33,092 nucleotides of DNA, taken from positions 1 to 33,092 of the forward strand of contig JANXSY010000084.1 in the NCBI GenBank assembly GCA_025356435.1, written 5' to 3'. The stretch comes from Isosphaeraceae bacterium (GTDB lineage: Bacteria; Planctomycetota; Planctomycetia; Isosphaerales; Isosphaeraceae). Positions 1-7,763 of the stretch are shown here, piece by piece. Positions within the stretch are counted from its first letter, which is position 1. The number at the start of each line of letters is the position of its first letter. Position numbers and translations under genes: made by a program. Under the pieces are notes generated by a model. The model searched no databases and was not told the origin of the DNA. It saw only the letters and a program-made list of their open reading frames with translations.

Positions 1-2
1 TC

Positions 3-293
3 ACCGCGACCGTCGCCACCCGAGGGTCAGGGCACCCGATCTTGAAGGGTGTCGACGGGACAAAGATCATCGGCCACGGGTCGCTCTACAAGGTGAGCCC
101 GCTGGCAAAGACGGCCACGCCGCTCGTGATCGGCTCGATCCCCGGACAGCCTGCCGAGCCGATCGCATGGACGAACGCCCCGGCGTCAAAGGGCCGCGTC
201 TTCTACACTTCGCTCGGCCAGGCCGACGACTTCCAGAACCCCGACTTCACCCAACTGCTTCGCAACGCGATCGATTGGGCGGTTAACCGCTGA
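3..293 (+). CDS. ThuA-domain protein, C-terminal part (5' end outside window)
   Basis: The reading frame is open from the window edge to a TGA at 291-293, so only the last ~96 residues are present. They contain features typical of the C-terminal half of ThuA (trehalose-utilisation/GATase1-like) proteins: a GHPIxKG segment, then a long stretch ending in KGRVFYTSLG and a final helix, LLRNAIDWAV, which closes the glutamine-amidotransferase-like fold. A second, complete ThuA protein begins 36 bp downstream on the same strand, so the two are probably one operon. ThuA-like proteins are abundant in planctomycetes and are linked to sugar and polysaccharide metabolism, mostly without a proven reaction. 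The N-terminus and any signal peptide cannot be judged. Confidence 0.8.
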   Translation, partial: TATVATRGSGHPILKGVDGTKIIGHGSLYKVSPLAKTATPLVIGSIPGQPAEPIAWTNAPASKGRVFYTSLGQADDFQNPDFTQLLRNAIDWAVNR

Positions 294-329
294 GTCTCCC
301 ACCTCTCCACTACCTGAAGGAATGAATCT

Positions 330-1238
330 GTGCTGATTTCACGACGCGCGGCGATGATCTGTCTGGCCGCCCCTTTCGCTCTCTGCGGCCCCGTGAACGC
401 CGCCGAGCCGCTCCGTCTGCTCATCATCGATGGACAGAACAACCACGACTGGAAGGTGATGACTCCCCCCATGAAGGCCGCGCTCGAGGCGACGGGCCGA
501 TTCAAGGTGGATGTCGCGACCACCCCGCCGGCCAAGGCCGCGAAAGAGACATGGGAGGCGTTCAAGCCCGACTTCTCGAAGTACGCCGCCGTCGTCAGCA
601 ACTACAACGGCCAGTCCTGGCCCGATCGGGTCAACAAAGACCTCGTCAATTACGTGAAGAACGGCGGCGGGTTGGTAGTCGTCCACGCGGCGAACAACGC
701 CTTCGAGAGCTGGCCCGAGTGGAACGACATGATCGGCCTTGGCTGGCGCGGCAATAAGTTCGGCGACCGCCTGACGGTCGACGACAAGGGCGAGGTCGTC
801 CGCACCCCCAAGGGCGAAGGCCCCGCCTCAGGCCACGGGCCGCAGCACGCCTACAAGATCGTCATCCGTGACGCCGAGCACCCGATCACCAAGGGACTGC
901 CCGCCGAGTGGATGCACGCCAAGGACGAACTCTATCACGGTCAGCGCGGGCCTGCGAAGGATATGCATATCCTCGCAACGGCCTATTCCGATAAGGGCAA
1001 GGGCGGCACCGGCACCAACGAGCCGATCCTCTGGGTGATCCCTTACGGCAAGGGGCGGGTCTTCACGACCGTCCTCGGTCACGTCGGCGGCGCCCAGGAC
1101 GTGGCGATCCGCTGCCTCGGCTTCCAGACTACTCTCGCCCGAGGTGCCGAGTGGGCCGCCACCGGCAAAGTCACCCTCCCCGCTCCGGCCGAGTTCCCCA
1201 CCCCGACCGAAGAGAAGGTTGCCCCTGTGGGCAAGTAA
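330..1238 (+). CDS. Secreted ThuA-domain protein
   Basis: 302 residues. The GTG start at 330 is chosen because GAAGGA lies 8-14 bases upstream and the protein then begins with a signal peptide (two arginines, a hydrophobic core, and a probable cut after VNAAE or just before it). The nearby ATG at 323 reads into a stop after four codons. The mature part is a single ThuA domain: an opening strand LLIIDGQNNHDW, a GGGLVVVHAANN turn in the position of the nucleophile elbow of GATase1 folds, and a C-terminal GKGRVFTTVLGH strand-turn like that in the preceding gene. The residue after GGGLVVVHA is not a cysteine, so classical amidotransferase chemistry is unlikely. It probably acts outside the cytoplasm on, or bound to, carbohydrate; the substrate is unknown. 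Confidence 0.88.
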   Translation: MLISRRAAMICLAAPFALCGPVNAAEPLRLLIIDGQNNHDWKVMTPPMKAALEATGRFKVDVATTPPAKAAKETWEAFKPDFSKYAAVVSNYNGQSWPDRVNKDLVNYVKNGGGLVVVHAANNAFESWPEWNDMIGLGWRGNKFGDRLTVDDKGEVVRTPKGEGPASGHGPQHAYKIVIRDAEHPITKGLPAEWMHAKDELYHGQRGPAKDMHILATAYSDKGKGGTGTNEPILWVIPYGKGRVFTTVLGHVGGAQDVAIRCLGFQTTLARGAEWAATGKVTLPAPAEFPTPTEEKVAPVGK

Positions 1239-1261
1239 TCGCGTCCTCGCTCCGACGGATA

Positions 1262-1297
1262 TCTTCGTGGGACGGGCCTCGGTCCGTCCCACGAAGA
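1262..1297. terminator. Perfect 14-bp hairpin between convergent genes
   Basis: Positions 1262-1275 and 1284-1297 are exact reverse complements with an 8-base loop. The hairpin lies 24 bp after the ThuA stop and 9 bp before the stop of the convergent hydrolase. There is no T-tract on either side, so it may end transcription in both directions by structure alone, or it may be a dispersed palindromic (REP-like) element. Only one copy was seen in the window. Confidence 0.55.
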
Positions 1298-1305
1298 CGG
1301 CATGC

Positions 1306-2208
1306 TCAGCCTTTCGCGGCCTTGATGATCCCGCGATCTTTGAGCCACTCTTCGCACCGCTTGGGCCAAGAGGCGGCGGGCTTGCCGGTGGGTCGGAGGC
1401 CGAAGCCGTGACCACCCGAGTTGTAGGTGTGCATCTCGACGGGAACCTTCGCCTTCTTGAGGGCCAGGTAGAGATAGATGCTGCTCTCGGGGTTGTCGTC
1501 GTTGGCGTGGACGAAGAAGGTCGGCGGGGCCTTGTCGCTGATGCGGATCTCGGGGGAGAGGTCGGTCGAGCCCCGCTTGAGGACGCCGCCGGGATAGATC
1601 AAGACGGCGAAGTCGGGGCGGCAGTCAACCTTGTCGACGTCGTCGATCGTCTCGTAAGCACGTTTGTCGGTATTGGTCGACTCCCAGGCGGCGAGGTGGC
1701 CGCCGGCTGAGAAGCCGAGGATGCCGATCTTGGCGGGGTCGATGCCCCACTCGCCGGCCTTGCTTCGCACGAGGCTCATGGCGCGCTGGGCGTCCATCAG
1801 AGCTTGCGGCGGCGGACCGTTCGGCTGCCCGGGTCGGCGGGGGACGCGGTATTTGAGGATGATTCCCGTCACCCCGATCGAGTTGAGCCAGCGGGCCACC
1901 TGCTCCCCCTCGTGGTCCCAGGCGAGCGAGTTATAGCCGCCGCCGGGGCAGACGACGACGCCGACGCCGGTGTCGTTCGCCTTGTCGGCGCGATAGACGG
2001 TGAGCGTGGGCTTGATGACGTTGGTGATTCCCCGGATCGCCCCGTCGGGTCCCTTCGTGATCTTCTCCTCCTTGATCGACCCGTCATCCCCGGGCGCGGG
2101 GCCGGGCCAGACGTCGAGGATCAGCGGCTTGGGTTCGTCGGCTGCGCGAGCGAACGTCGCGAAGCCGAGCACGAGCGAGAGTCCGAGGCGAATCGCCTTG
2201 AGACGCAT
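1306..2208 (-). CDS. Secreted alpha/beta hydrolase (acetyl-xylan-esterase-like)
   Basis: 300 residues from the ATG at 2208, which follows an AGGAG about ten bases upstream and opens a signal peptide (MRLKAIRLG, hydrophobic core, AxA cut near residue 20). A longer frame to 2313 lacks these signs. An oxyanion-hole motif, CPGGGYNSLAW, precedes the nucleophile elbow GFSAGGH. The apparent triad is Ser167, Asp238 (in HANDDN; Asp237 is the alternative) and His267 (in SGGHGFG). This is the layout of the planctomycete esterase family annotated as alpha/beta hydrolase or xylan esterase, which removes acyl groups from plant or algal polysaccharides. Secretion and the neighbouring ThuA genes fit a carbohydrate role, but the substrate is inferred. 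The YaiI gene lies 101 bp upstream on the same strand. Confidence 0.9.
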   Translation of the reverse strand: MRLKAIRLGLSLVLGFATFARAADEPKPLILDVWPGPAPGDDGSIKEEKITKGPDGAIRGITNVIKPTLTVYRADKANDTGVGVVVCPGGGYNSLAWDHEGEQVARWLNSIGVTGIILKYRVPRRPGQPNGPPPQALMDAQRAMSLVRSKAGEWGIDPAKIGILGFSAGGHLAAWESTNTDKRAYETIDDVDKVDCRPDFAVLIYPGGVLKRGSTDLSPEIRISDKAPPTFFVHANDDNPESSIYLYLALKKAKVPVEMHTYNSGGHGFGLRPTGKPAASWPKRCEEWLKDRGIIKAAKG

Positions 2209-2309
2209 GATGAAGAGGCTCCTGGGATCGAAGTGTGTCGTGGACTCGTCGGCCCATGATAACCCGCAAGTCGGCGAGGGACGACCGGGCGGATTTCCGC
2301 GATTCCGAC

Positions 2310-2768
2310 TCATCCCCGTCCCTTGGCTCGCTTGATCGCGTGGAGGGTCTCGTCGAGCTTGGCGAGGAAGCGAGAGCGATCTTCCTTGGCAAACGGCGCG
2401 GGACCGCCGCCCATCGTGCCCGATTGGCGGAGCATTTCGAGCAAGGCGCGGGTGGCAAGGGCCTCACCCATCGCGTCTTCGGTAAAGACTTTTCCCTTGG
2501 GACCGAGCACCCGTGCCCCCTTCTGGAGGCAGCGGTCGGCCAGGGGGATGTCGGTCGTGATCGCAAGATCGCCCGCGCCGATCCGCTCGACGATCCAGTC
2601 GTCAGCCGAGTCGAACCCGCCTTTCACGACCACCAGCTCGATCAGTTCCTCAGTCGGCACGCGCATCGACGAGTTCGCGACGACGAACACCTTCACCTCA
2701 TGCCGACGCGCGACGCGGTAGACCTCCTCCTTGACCGGGCACGCATCGCCATCGACGTAAATCGGCAT
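2310..2768 (-). CDS. yaiI: YaiI/YqxD family protein (UPF0178)
   Basis: 152 residues, the normal length for UPF0178. It begins MPIYVDGDACPVK, the signature start of the family, and continues with VFVVANSS, GFDSADDWI and AITTDIPLADRC, all family hallmarks. The conserved acidic residues (Asp6, Asp8 and the aspartates in DSADDW and TTDIPLAD) resemble the metal site of PIN/NYN-type nucleases, so a nuclease-like role is often suggested; it has not been established. The start at 2768 is fixed by the family signature. Extending the frame upstream to 3002 adds unrelated sequence. It may be cotranscribed with the hydrolase downstream (101-bp gap). Confidence 0.92.
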   Translation of the reverse strand: MPIYVDGDACPVKEEVYRVARRHEVKVFVVANSSMRVPTEELIELVVVKGGFDSADDWIVERIGAGDLAITTDIPLADRCLQKGARVLGPKGKVFTEDAMGEALATRALLEMLRQSGTMGGGPAPFAKEDRSRFLAKLDETLHAIKRAKGRG

Positions 2769-2973
2769 CGGTCGGGTTCCTGGAAGGTGGTTCAGTTTCC
2801 ACTTACATCGCGGGCCGCGTATCCCGTTATCATACGGAACTGACCCGGGCGTGTCCGCTCTCGGGACACGGTGTCGAGCTTGATCGGCGGAGGAGACCGA
2901 AGGAACGATTCCGACGTCTCGCTTTGTGGTGGGATTTTCCCACTTGCCCTTATTCTCCATTTCGATAGCATCA

Positions 2974-3004
2974 AATTGCGATAAAGCATCATCATCGCTC
3001 AATT
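2974..3004. promoter_or_regulatory. Imperfect inverted repeat, candidate antitoxin operator
   Basis: Positions 2974-2982 (AATTGCGAT) and 2994-3004 (ATCGCTCAATT) form an inverted repeat with one extra base, in an AT-rich stretch ending 15 bp before the antitoxin start. AbrB-like antitoxins usually bind palindromes over their own promoter, so this is a plausible autoregulatory site. It was found by eye only. Confidence 0.4.
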
Positions 3005-3019
3005 GTAAAGGTGGGAACT

Positions 3020-3304
3020 GTGGCGACCTCTCAAGAATCGAATATCCGCTCGTCCGACTCGAAAGCCAGGATCACGTTGCCGAAGGGATTCACGAATACG
3101 CTCCTTCAGGTTGAACAGATCGACGAATTCGAGGTCCGAATCCGCAAGGTCGCCGCCATCCCTGTTCGAGAGATGTGGCTCTGGCATAACCCCAATGCTC
3201 TCGAATCGGTCATGACCGGGATCGAGGGGGCGAAAAACGGTGTCTTTGTCGATGGACCTGATCTCGCCGCCGACGCAGCCGAATTTCACGTGGCTAAGGA
3301 GTAG
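3020..3304 (+). CDS. AbrB/MazE-like antitoxin
   Basis: 94 residues from the GTG at 3020, chosen because AAGGTGG sits six bases upstream; an in-frame GTG at 3011 lies inside that ribosome-binding site. The N-terminal part has the swapped-hairpin AbrB pattern DSKARITLPKGF followed by a second strand, FEVRIRKVAAIP. The C-terminal half is acidic, as expected for the toxin-wrapping part of an antitoxin. The stop codon is two bases before the next ATG, and AAGGAG at the end of this gene serves as that gene's ribosome-binding site, so translation is coupled. Expected role: DNA-binding repressor and neutraliser of the protein encoded next. The family call comes from a short pattern and is moderate; the arrangement is clear. 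Confidence 0.7.
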   Translation: MATSQESNIRSSDSKARITLPKGFTNTLLQVEQIDEFEVRIRKVAAIPVREMWLWHNPNALESVMTGIEGAKNGVFVDGPDLAADAAEFHVAKE

Positions 3305-3306
3305 CG

Positions 3307-3657
3307 ATGGATTTTGTTTTGAAATGGACGAAGCGAGCGAATGCCGAATATGTCGACCTTCGCGAGGCAGCCCGGATTGCCCTCGCGGCCCGAGAAAGAC
3401 ACGGAAAGAAGAAGTCGAGCGAGGCCGAGGGGTTATTCAAGCAGGTCCTAAAAACGCTGAGTCTTCTGGCGTGCAATCCGAAACACTCTGGACTGAAAAC
3501 CCACGAGTTTGACAGCCTCCCCCATCCCTATACGAAAGACGACAAAGTCTGGGAAGCGTACATTCAAAACAAGACACCGGGGGCCTATCAACTCTTCTGG
3601 TGTTATGGGCCGAAACTAGGTGAAATGACCATCATCGCGATCACCCCGCATCCGTAA
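3307..3657 (+). CDS. ParE/RelE-like toxin
   Basis: 116 residues, two bases after the antitoxin stop. It is basic at the N-terminus (MDFVLKWTKRANAEY), has a central helical pair, and ends with strands YQLFWCYG and MTIIAITPHP, like the last beta-strands of the ParE/RelE fold, where a short active-site tail closes the sheet. It is slightly longer than the usual 85-100 residues because of an insert, RERHGKKKSSEAEG. RelE members cut mRNA at the ribosome and ParE members poison gyrase; the catalytic residues cannot be assigned here, so the target is left open. The antitoxin-first order and tight coupling are typical of type II pairs. Confidence 0.7.
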   Translation: MDFVLKWTKRANAEYVDLREAARIALAARERHGKKKSSEAEGLFKQVLKTLSLLACNPKHSGLKTHEFDSLPHPYTKDDKVWEAYIQNKTPGAYQLFWCYGPKLGEMTIIAITPHP

Positions 3658-3797
3658 GGTTGTCCCTGAGCACATGGGCTCGTTGACTTAAGAGACGGAA
3701 GGGTTCGCTCCGAGGACTCCGGAAGCCGGCTCCTTTCCTGGCTGCGCCGCCCGCTTCTCCTCACGCTCAGATCGCCCACGCCGAAGGACCGATCGAT

Positions 3798-5003
3798 ATG
3801 ACCGACCCCCAGCCTCCCGAAGCCAATGAGCCCGTCGCGCCTCGGCTCGCGTCGATCGACGCCTATCGTGGGTTCGTGATGTTCCTGATGATGGCTGAGG
3901 TGCTTCACCTGTCCAAGATCAAGGCGGCTTTCCCCGAAAGCAAGCTCTGGGAGTCCCTGGCCTATCATCAGAGTCATATCGAGTGGGTCGGCTGCACGCT
4001 GCACGACATGATCCAGCCGTCTTTCTCCTTCCTTGTCGGTGCGGCGATGGTGTTCTCGCTCGCGAGTCGCCGGAGGCGCGGCGAATCGATGAAGGTCTCG
4101 ATCCTCCATGCCGCCTGGCGTTCGGCCGTTCTCGTCTTCTTGGGGATCTTCCTCCGGTCGATGGGTCGCGGGCAGACGAACTATACGTTTGAAGATACGC
4201 TCACGCAAATCGGTCTGGGATATCTGCCGCTGTTCCTGATCGCGATCGGGCCGAGAAAGGGATGGTGGATCGCGCTGGGGGTGATCGTCGTCGGCTACTG
4301 GGCGGCGTTCGCGCTCTATCCGACGCCAAGAGCTGACTTCAACTATGCTCTCGCGGGCGTAACGGCGGACTGGTCGCACAACGCCTCGGGCCTCGCCGCG
4401 CACTGGAACAAGAACACCAACCTCGCCTGGGCGTTCGACCAATGGTTCCTCAACCTCTTCCCTCGACAGACTCCGTTCCGCAACAACGGCGGCGGCTATG
4501 CGACCCTCAGCTTCATCCCGACCCTCGCCACGATGCTCCTCGGCCTGATTGCCGGCGACTGGCTCAAGGGCGGGCTGCCGCCGTGGAAGAAGCTCGGCCT
4601 GCTGGTCGTCGCCGGGTTGGTGAGCCTCGGCGTCGGTCTGGGCGTAAACTACCTCGGGATCTGCCCCAGCGTGAAGCGAATCTGGACGCCGAGCTGGGTG
4701 CTCGTCAGCGGCGGCTGGTGCTTCCTGCTGCTCGCGGCCTTCTATCTCCTCACTGACGTGAGCGGATGGGCCCGATGGTCCTATCCGCTCCGGGTGATCG
4801 GCCGGAATTCGATCGCAGCTTATGTGATGTCCCATCTGATCGAAGATTTCCTCCTGAGCAGCTTCCGAATCCATCTCGGCCCCGACGTCTTCAAGGTCTT
4901 TGGCTCTGCCTACGAACCGCTCGTCGCCGGCGCGGCGATCCTGGGGGTCTACTGGCTCATCCTCTTCTGGATGGACCGGCGGAAGATCTACCTGCGGGTC
5001 TGA
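3798..5003 (+). CDS. Multi-pass membrane acyltransferase-like protein (DUF5009/HGSNAT-like)
   Basis: 401 residues. After a proline-rich cytoplasmic start comes RLASIDAYRGFVMFLMM, the first membrane helix with the invariant Asp-x-xRG of the heparan-alpha-glucosaminide N-acetyltransferase/DUF5009 group. Next is a segment HSHIEWVGCTLHDMIQPSFSFLVGAAM, with the conserved histidine and DMIQPSF loop seen in planctomycete members, and about eight further hydrophobic helices. Members are thought to move an acyl group across the membrane onto an extracytoplasmic sugar; the acceptor here is unknown. The ATG at 3798 is the first reasonable start and lacks a strong ribosome-binding site. The cytochrome gene follows after 136 bp on the same strand. 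Confidence 0.85.
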   Translation: MTDPQPPEANEPVAPRLASIDAYRGFVMFLMMAEVLHLSKIKAAFPESKLWESLAYHQSHIEWVGCTLHDMIQPSFSFLVGAAMVFSLASRRRRGESMKVSILHAAWRSAVLVFLGIFLRSMGRGQTNYTFEDTLTQIGLGYLPLFLIAIGPRKGWWIALGVIVVGYWAAFALYPTPRADFNYALAGVTADWSHNASGLAAHWNKNTNLAWAFDQWFLNLFPRQTPFRNNGGGYATLSFIPTLATMLLGLIAGDWLKGGLPPWKKLGLLVVAGLVSLGVGLGVNYLGICPSVKRIWTPSWVLVSGGWCFLLLAAFYLLTDVSGWARWSYPLRVIGRNSIAAYVMSHLIEDFLLSSFRIHLGPDVFKVFGSAYEPLVAGAAILGVYWLILFWMDRRKIYLRV

Positions 5004-5139
5004 TCGCGTCTTTCCTTATGTTTATAGAATTCGGATACGATAGGGGCGAGATTTTTCGCTTTGTTTGGCCCGAGACCGGCCCTATGATGCGTCTCTATCG
5101 GCTCTGGTTTGTAGACAGTCAAACTCGAGGGGCGGCACG

Positions 5140-7068
5140 ATGAAGCGCGGCTGGTTAATCGGTGGCATAGGTTTAGTTTTGGTCTGTCTCCTCGTGTTCT
5201 TGCTGATACCCGCGAAGGTCGGCCCCGAACCCTTGAACCGGGGCGGCGATTTGCCGATCTCGGTGAAGGAGTCGGACGGGCCGAAGGTCCAGAACTGGTC
5301 GGCCGGTGATCGCCGGGATTTCTACCACCTGGCCGAGGGGAGCGAACTCTACCCGCTCGACTGGATCAAGGCCCTCATCAGTGTGAAGACGGGCAAGCCG
5401 TTCCTCGAACAGCCCGAGCGGTTCGGCCTGATCGCCGATCCGAGCGACCCCGATGGCCTACCGATGGGCGTCACGGGGCACGAGTCGCGGGGCATCTCGT
5501 TCCTGGGCCGGATGATCGGCGTGAACTGCGCGGCATGCCATTGCACGCAGATCACCTATCAGGGGAAGTCGCTGATCCTCGACGGCGGCCCGAATCAATT
5601 CGACCTCAACAACTTCTATCTCGAACTCTTCTCCTCGGTGGGGGCGACCGCGAAGGACCCCAAGGAACTCGCCACGTTCTTGGAGAGAGTGGAGAAGGTT
5701 CAAGGCCGGTCGCTCACGGGCGGGGCGAAGGGAATGATCGAAGGGCTGGCGAGCGTGCTCCGCAGGCAGGCGCAGGGGATCAGCGCCGACGAGAAGTCAT
5801 TCGCCGACGGCGCTTCGGCCCTGTTCGCCAAGGTCAATAGCGACCTCGCGAAAGACCCCTCGGAACTGCTCGGGCTCGCGAAGAAGGACTACATCGAGCT
5901 GCGGACAAAGCTGAAAGCCGCGAACATCAATGCGATCGACAACATCGCCCAGACGCTCCAATCCGGCGACATGGCGACGAGGGTCTTGAACGACATCGCC
6001 ACCAAGCGCGAGGAGATCCGCGACAGCATCTCCGACATGGCGCTCAACGCCGCGCTGATCCAGGCGCGGCTCGAATTCCTCAAGAAGCTCGCCAAGATGC
6101 ACACCTCGGAGAGCCTCATCCCCGGCCCGGGCCGGATCGACGCCTTCGGTAGCATTCGTGATATGGTCTTCCCCCCCGTCGACTACATTCCCACCACCTC
6201 TCCGGTAAGCTACCCTCACCTGTGGCAGGTCGGCCAGACCGTGTGGTTCCACTGGGACGGCAACACGAATTCCCTCCTCCAGCGCAACATCGGCCAGTCG
6301 ATGGGCCTGGGGGCGGTCTACGACCCGAAGACGAACAGTTCGACCGTCTTGCCGTATGAACTGTATCGGCTCGACGAGCTGACCCGCCGGCTTACCCCGC
6401 CGGCCTGGCCCGCCGAGATGCTCGGCGCGATCGATACCAAGAAGGCCGAGCGCGGACGGACCCTCTTCGCCGCCAATTGCATCAAGTGCCACGCCTCGCC
6501 CGACAAGTCGACGGTCGAGGAGCGCGAGCGGATCGTCTCCCTCGAAGAGGTGAAGACCGACCCGACTCGGGTCGAGAACTACGCGATCCCGGTCGACCGC
6601 GAGAACGGCGGCAAGAGCTTCGCGGTCGCCCTGAGCAAGGCCGCCGCCGGCTTCACCGACCAGTCTTACATCGACAACGCCGTCGGCAAGGCCGAGCAGG
6701 CGAAGATGGACCTCCCGCCCGACCAGGTAGCCTGGCGGACCAACCACGGCTACGTCTCCCGCCCGCTCGTCGCCTGCTGGGGCACCTCGCCCTACCTGCA
6801 CAACGGCTCGGTCCCGACCCTGTATGACCTGCTCCAGCCCGCCGAGAAGCGGCCCAAATCGTTCGTCGTCGGCTATCGCGAATACGACCCGATCAAGCTC
6901 GGCTATGTCTCGGATCGGTCCAAGGTCCCCGCCGAACTGCTCGCCAGGCCACCGATCATGGAGTACGACGCGACGATCAAGGGCAACCTCAACACCGGCC
7001 ATGAGTTCGGCACGTCGCTCTCCGAAGGGGAGAAGATGGACCTGCTGGAATTCTTGAAGGCGAGTTGA
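5140..7068 (+). CDS. Secreted di-heme cytochrome c (peroxidase/RoxA-like)
   Basis: 642 residues from the ATG at 5140, preceded by GAGG nine bases upstream. The N-terminus is a single signal/anchor helix (residues ~4-23). Two heme-binding CxxCH sites are visible: CAACH at 130-134 and CIKCH at 447-451. The region between them is long (over 300 residues) and contains GPGRIDAFGSIRD and PHLWQVGQTVWFHWDGNTNS, segments typical of large di-heme cytochrome-c-peroxidase/rubber-oxygenase-like proteins. The C-terminal part has RPLVACWGTSPYLHNGSVPTL, the usual cytochrome-peroxidase finish. It likely acts at the outer face of the cytoplasmic membrane as a di-heme peroxidase or oxygenase. The small classical peroxidases are about half this length. 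The real substrate cannot be read from sequence. Confidence 0.88.
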   Translation: MKRGWLIGGIGLVLVCLLVFLLIPAKVGPEPLNRGGDLPISVKESDGPKVQNWSAGDRRDFYHLAEGSELYPLDWIKALISVKTGKPFLEQPERFGLIADPSDPDGLPMGVTGHESRGISFLGRMIGVNCAACHCTQITYQGKSLILDGGPNQFDLNNFYLELFSSVGATAKDPKELATFLERVEKVQGRSLTGGAKGMIEGLASVLRRQAQGISADEKSFADGASALFAKVNSDLAKDPSELLGLAKKDYIELRTKLKAANINAIDNIAQTLQSGDMATRVLNDIATKREEIRDSISDMALNAALIQARLEFLKKLAKMHTSESLIPGPGRIDAFGSIRDMVFPPVDYIPTTSPVSYPHLWQVGQTVWFHWDGNTNSLLQRNIGQSMGLGAVYDPKTNSSTVLPYELYRLDELTRRLTPPAWPAEMLGAIDTKKAERGRTLFAANCIKCHASPDKSTVEERERIVSLEEVKTDPTRVENYAIPVDRENGGKSFAVALSKAAAGFTDQSYIDNAVGKAEQAKMDLPPDQVAWRTNHGYVSRPLVACWGTSPYLHNGSVPTLYDLLQPAEKRPKSFVVGYREYDPIKLGYVSDRSKVPAELLARPPIMEYDATIKGNLNTGHEFGTSLSEGEKMDLLEFLKAS

Positions 7069-7109
7069 ACGAGGTTGCTCCGAGACCCAGGCCGGAATGT
7101 CGCGGCCTC

Positions 7110-7698
7110 CTATCTCGGCACCGCCGCCTTGGCGGGGATCGCGCCCAAGACCGGGGTGGGCCTGCGGCCGAGCTTGACTTCGACCTTACCGTTGGCCTTG
7201 GCCTGCTCGCGGTTCAGGGTGAAGTTCATATCGATGGAGGTCGTGACGCCGACCTGGAACACCTGGCCGAGGTCGAGGTCGACAACGGCGAGGCCCTCAA
7301 GCCGCCCGCCGAGGCTCAGGCCGTTGCCCTTGCGGCCCCGGATCGTCCCCTTCATGTCTACGAGCGCCTCGTTGACGTTGTTCCGCTTGCGGACGCCAAG
7401 GTATTGATATTTCATGTCAATCACGCACGGCTCGCCGTCGCCCAGGGTGTCGATCGCCAGCTCTCGGGTGCCGGTCCAGGAGACGTTGACCTCGGTCAGC
7501 TTTCCGGGAAGCGCAATCTCGACCTGTTCTCGGGGCAGAATGGGGGAGGAAGTCCAGTCCAGGTCCCTTATTGAATCCGAGTCCATCGGCGGACGCAATG
7601 AAGGACATCGGATTCGCCCCTCGCGGTCGAGATGCGGCGATCTCCCCGCCATCCAGTTCCAGTTCCGCTACCGTCCCGATAGACTTGTCCGGGGTCAA
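7110..7698 (-). pseudogene. 5'-truncated, frameshifted gene of unknown function
   Basis: Two overlapping minus-strand frames look like halves of one protein. The upstream frame reads LELDGGEIAASRPRG ... KGPGLDFLP, and the other continues ILPREQVEIALPGKLTEV ... VKLGRRPTPVLGAIP to a stop at 7110. Removing one base from the G5 run at 7542-7546 joins them into a smooth sequence (DFLPILPREQVE). The upstream frame meets a stop just before 7698 and has no signal peptide or proper start, so the 5' end also seems lost. The truncated end faces the CHAT gene, which starts 65 bp away. It could instead be an intact ~180-residue protein from the ATG at 7652, but that N-terminus looks non-coding. No function is recognised. 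Confidence 0.45.
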
Positions 7699-7763
7699 CG
7701 GTGAAAATTACCATTGAAGTGAATTTTCTATGACTAATGTGACTGCAGAGATTAGGATGCGTT

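Noticed and set aside
3603..4874. 423-residue minus-strand open frame opposite the membrane protein
   Set aside because: It is antisense to a clear multi-pass membrane gene and is rich in Arg/Glu/Asp from GC-skewed codons, a typical shadow.
5797..7002. 401-residue minus-strand open frame opposite the cytochrome gene
   Set aside because: Antisense to a gene with two heme motifs; composition is that of a shadow frame.
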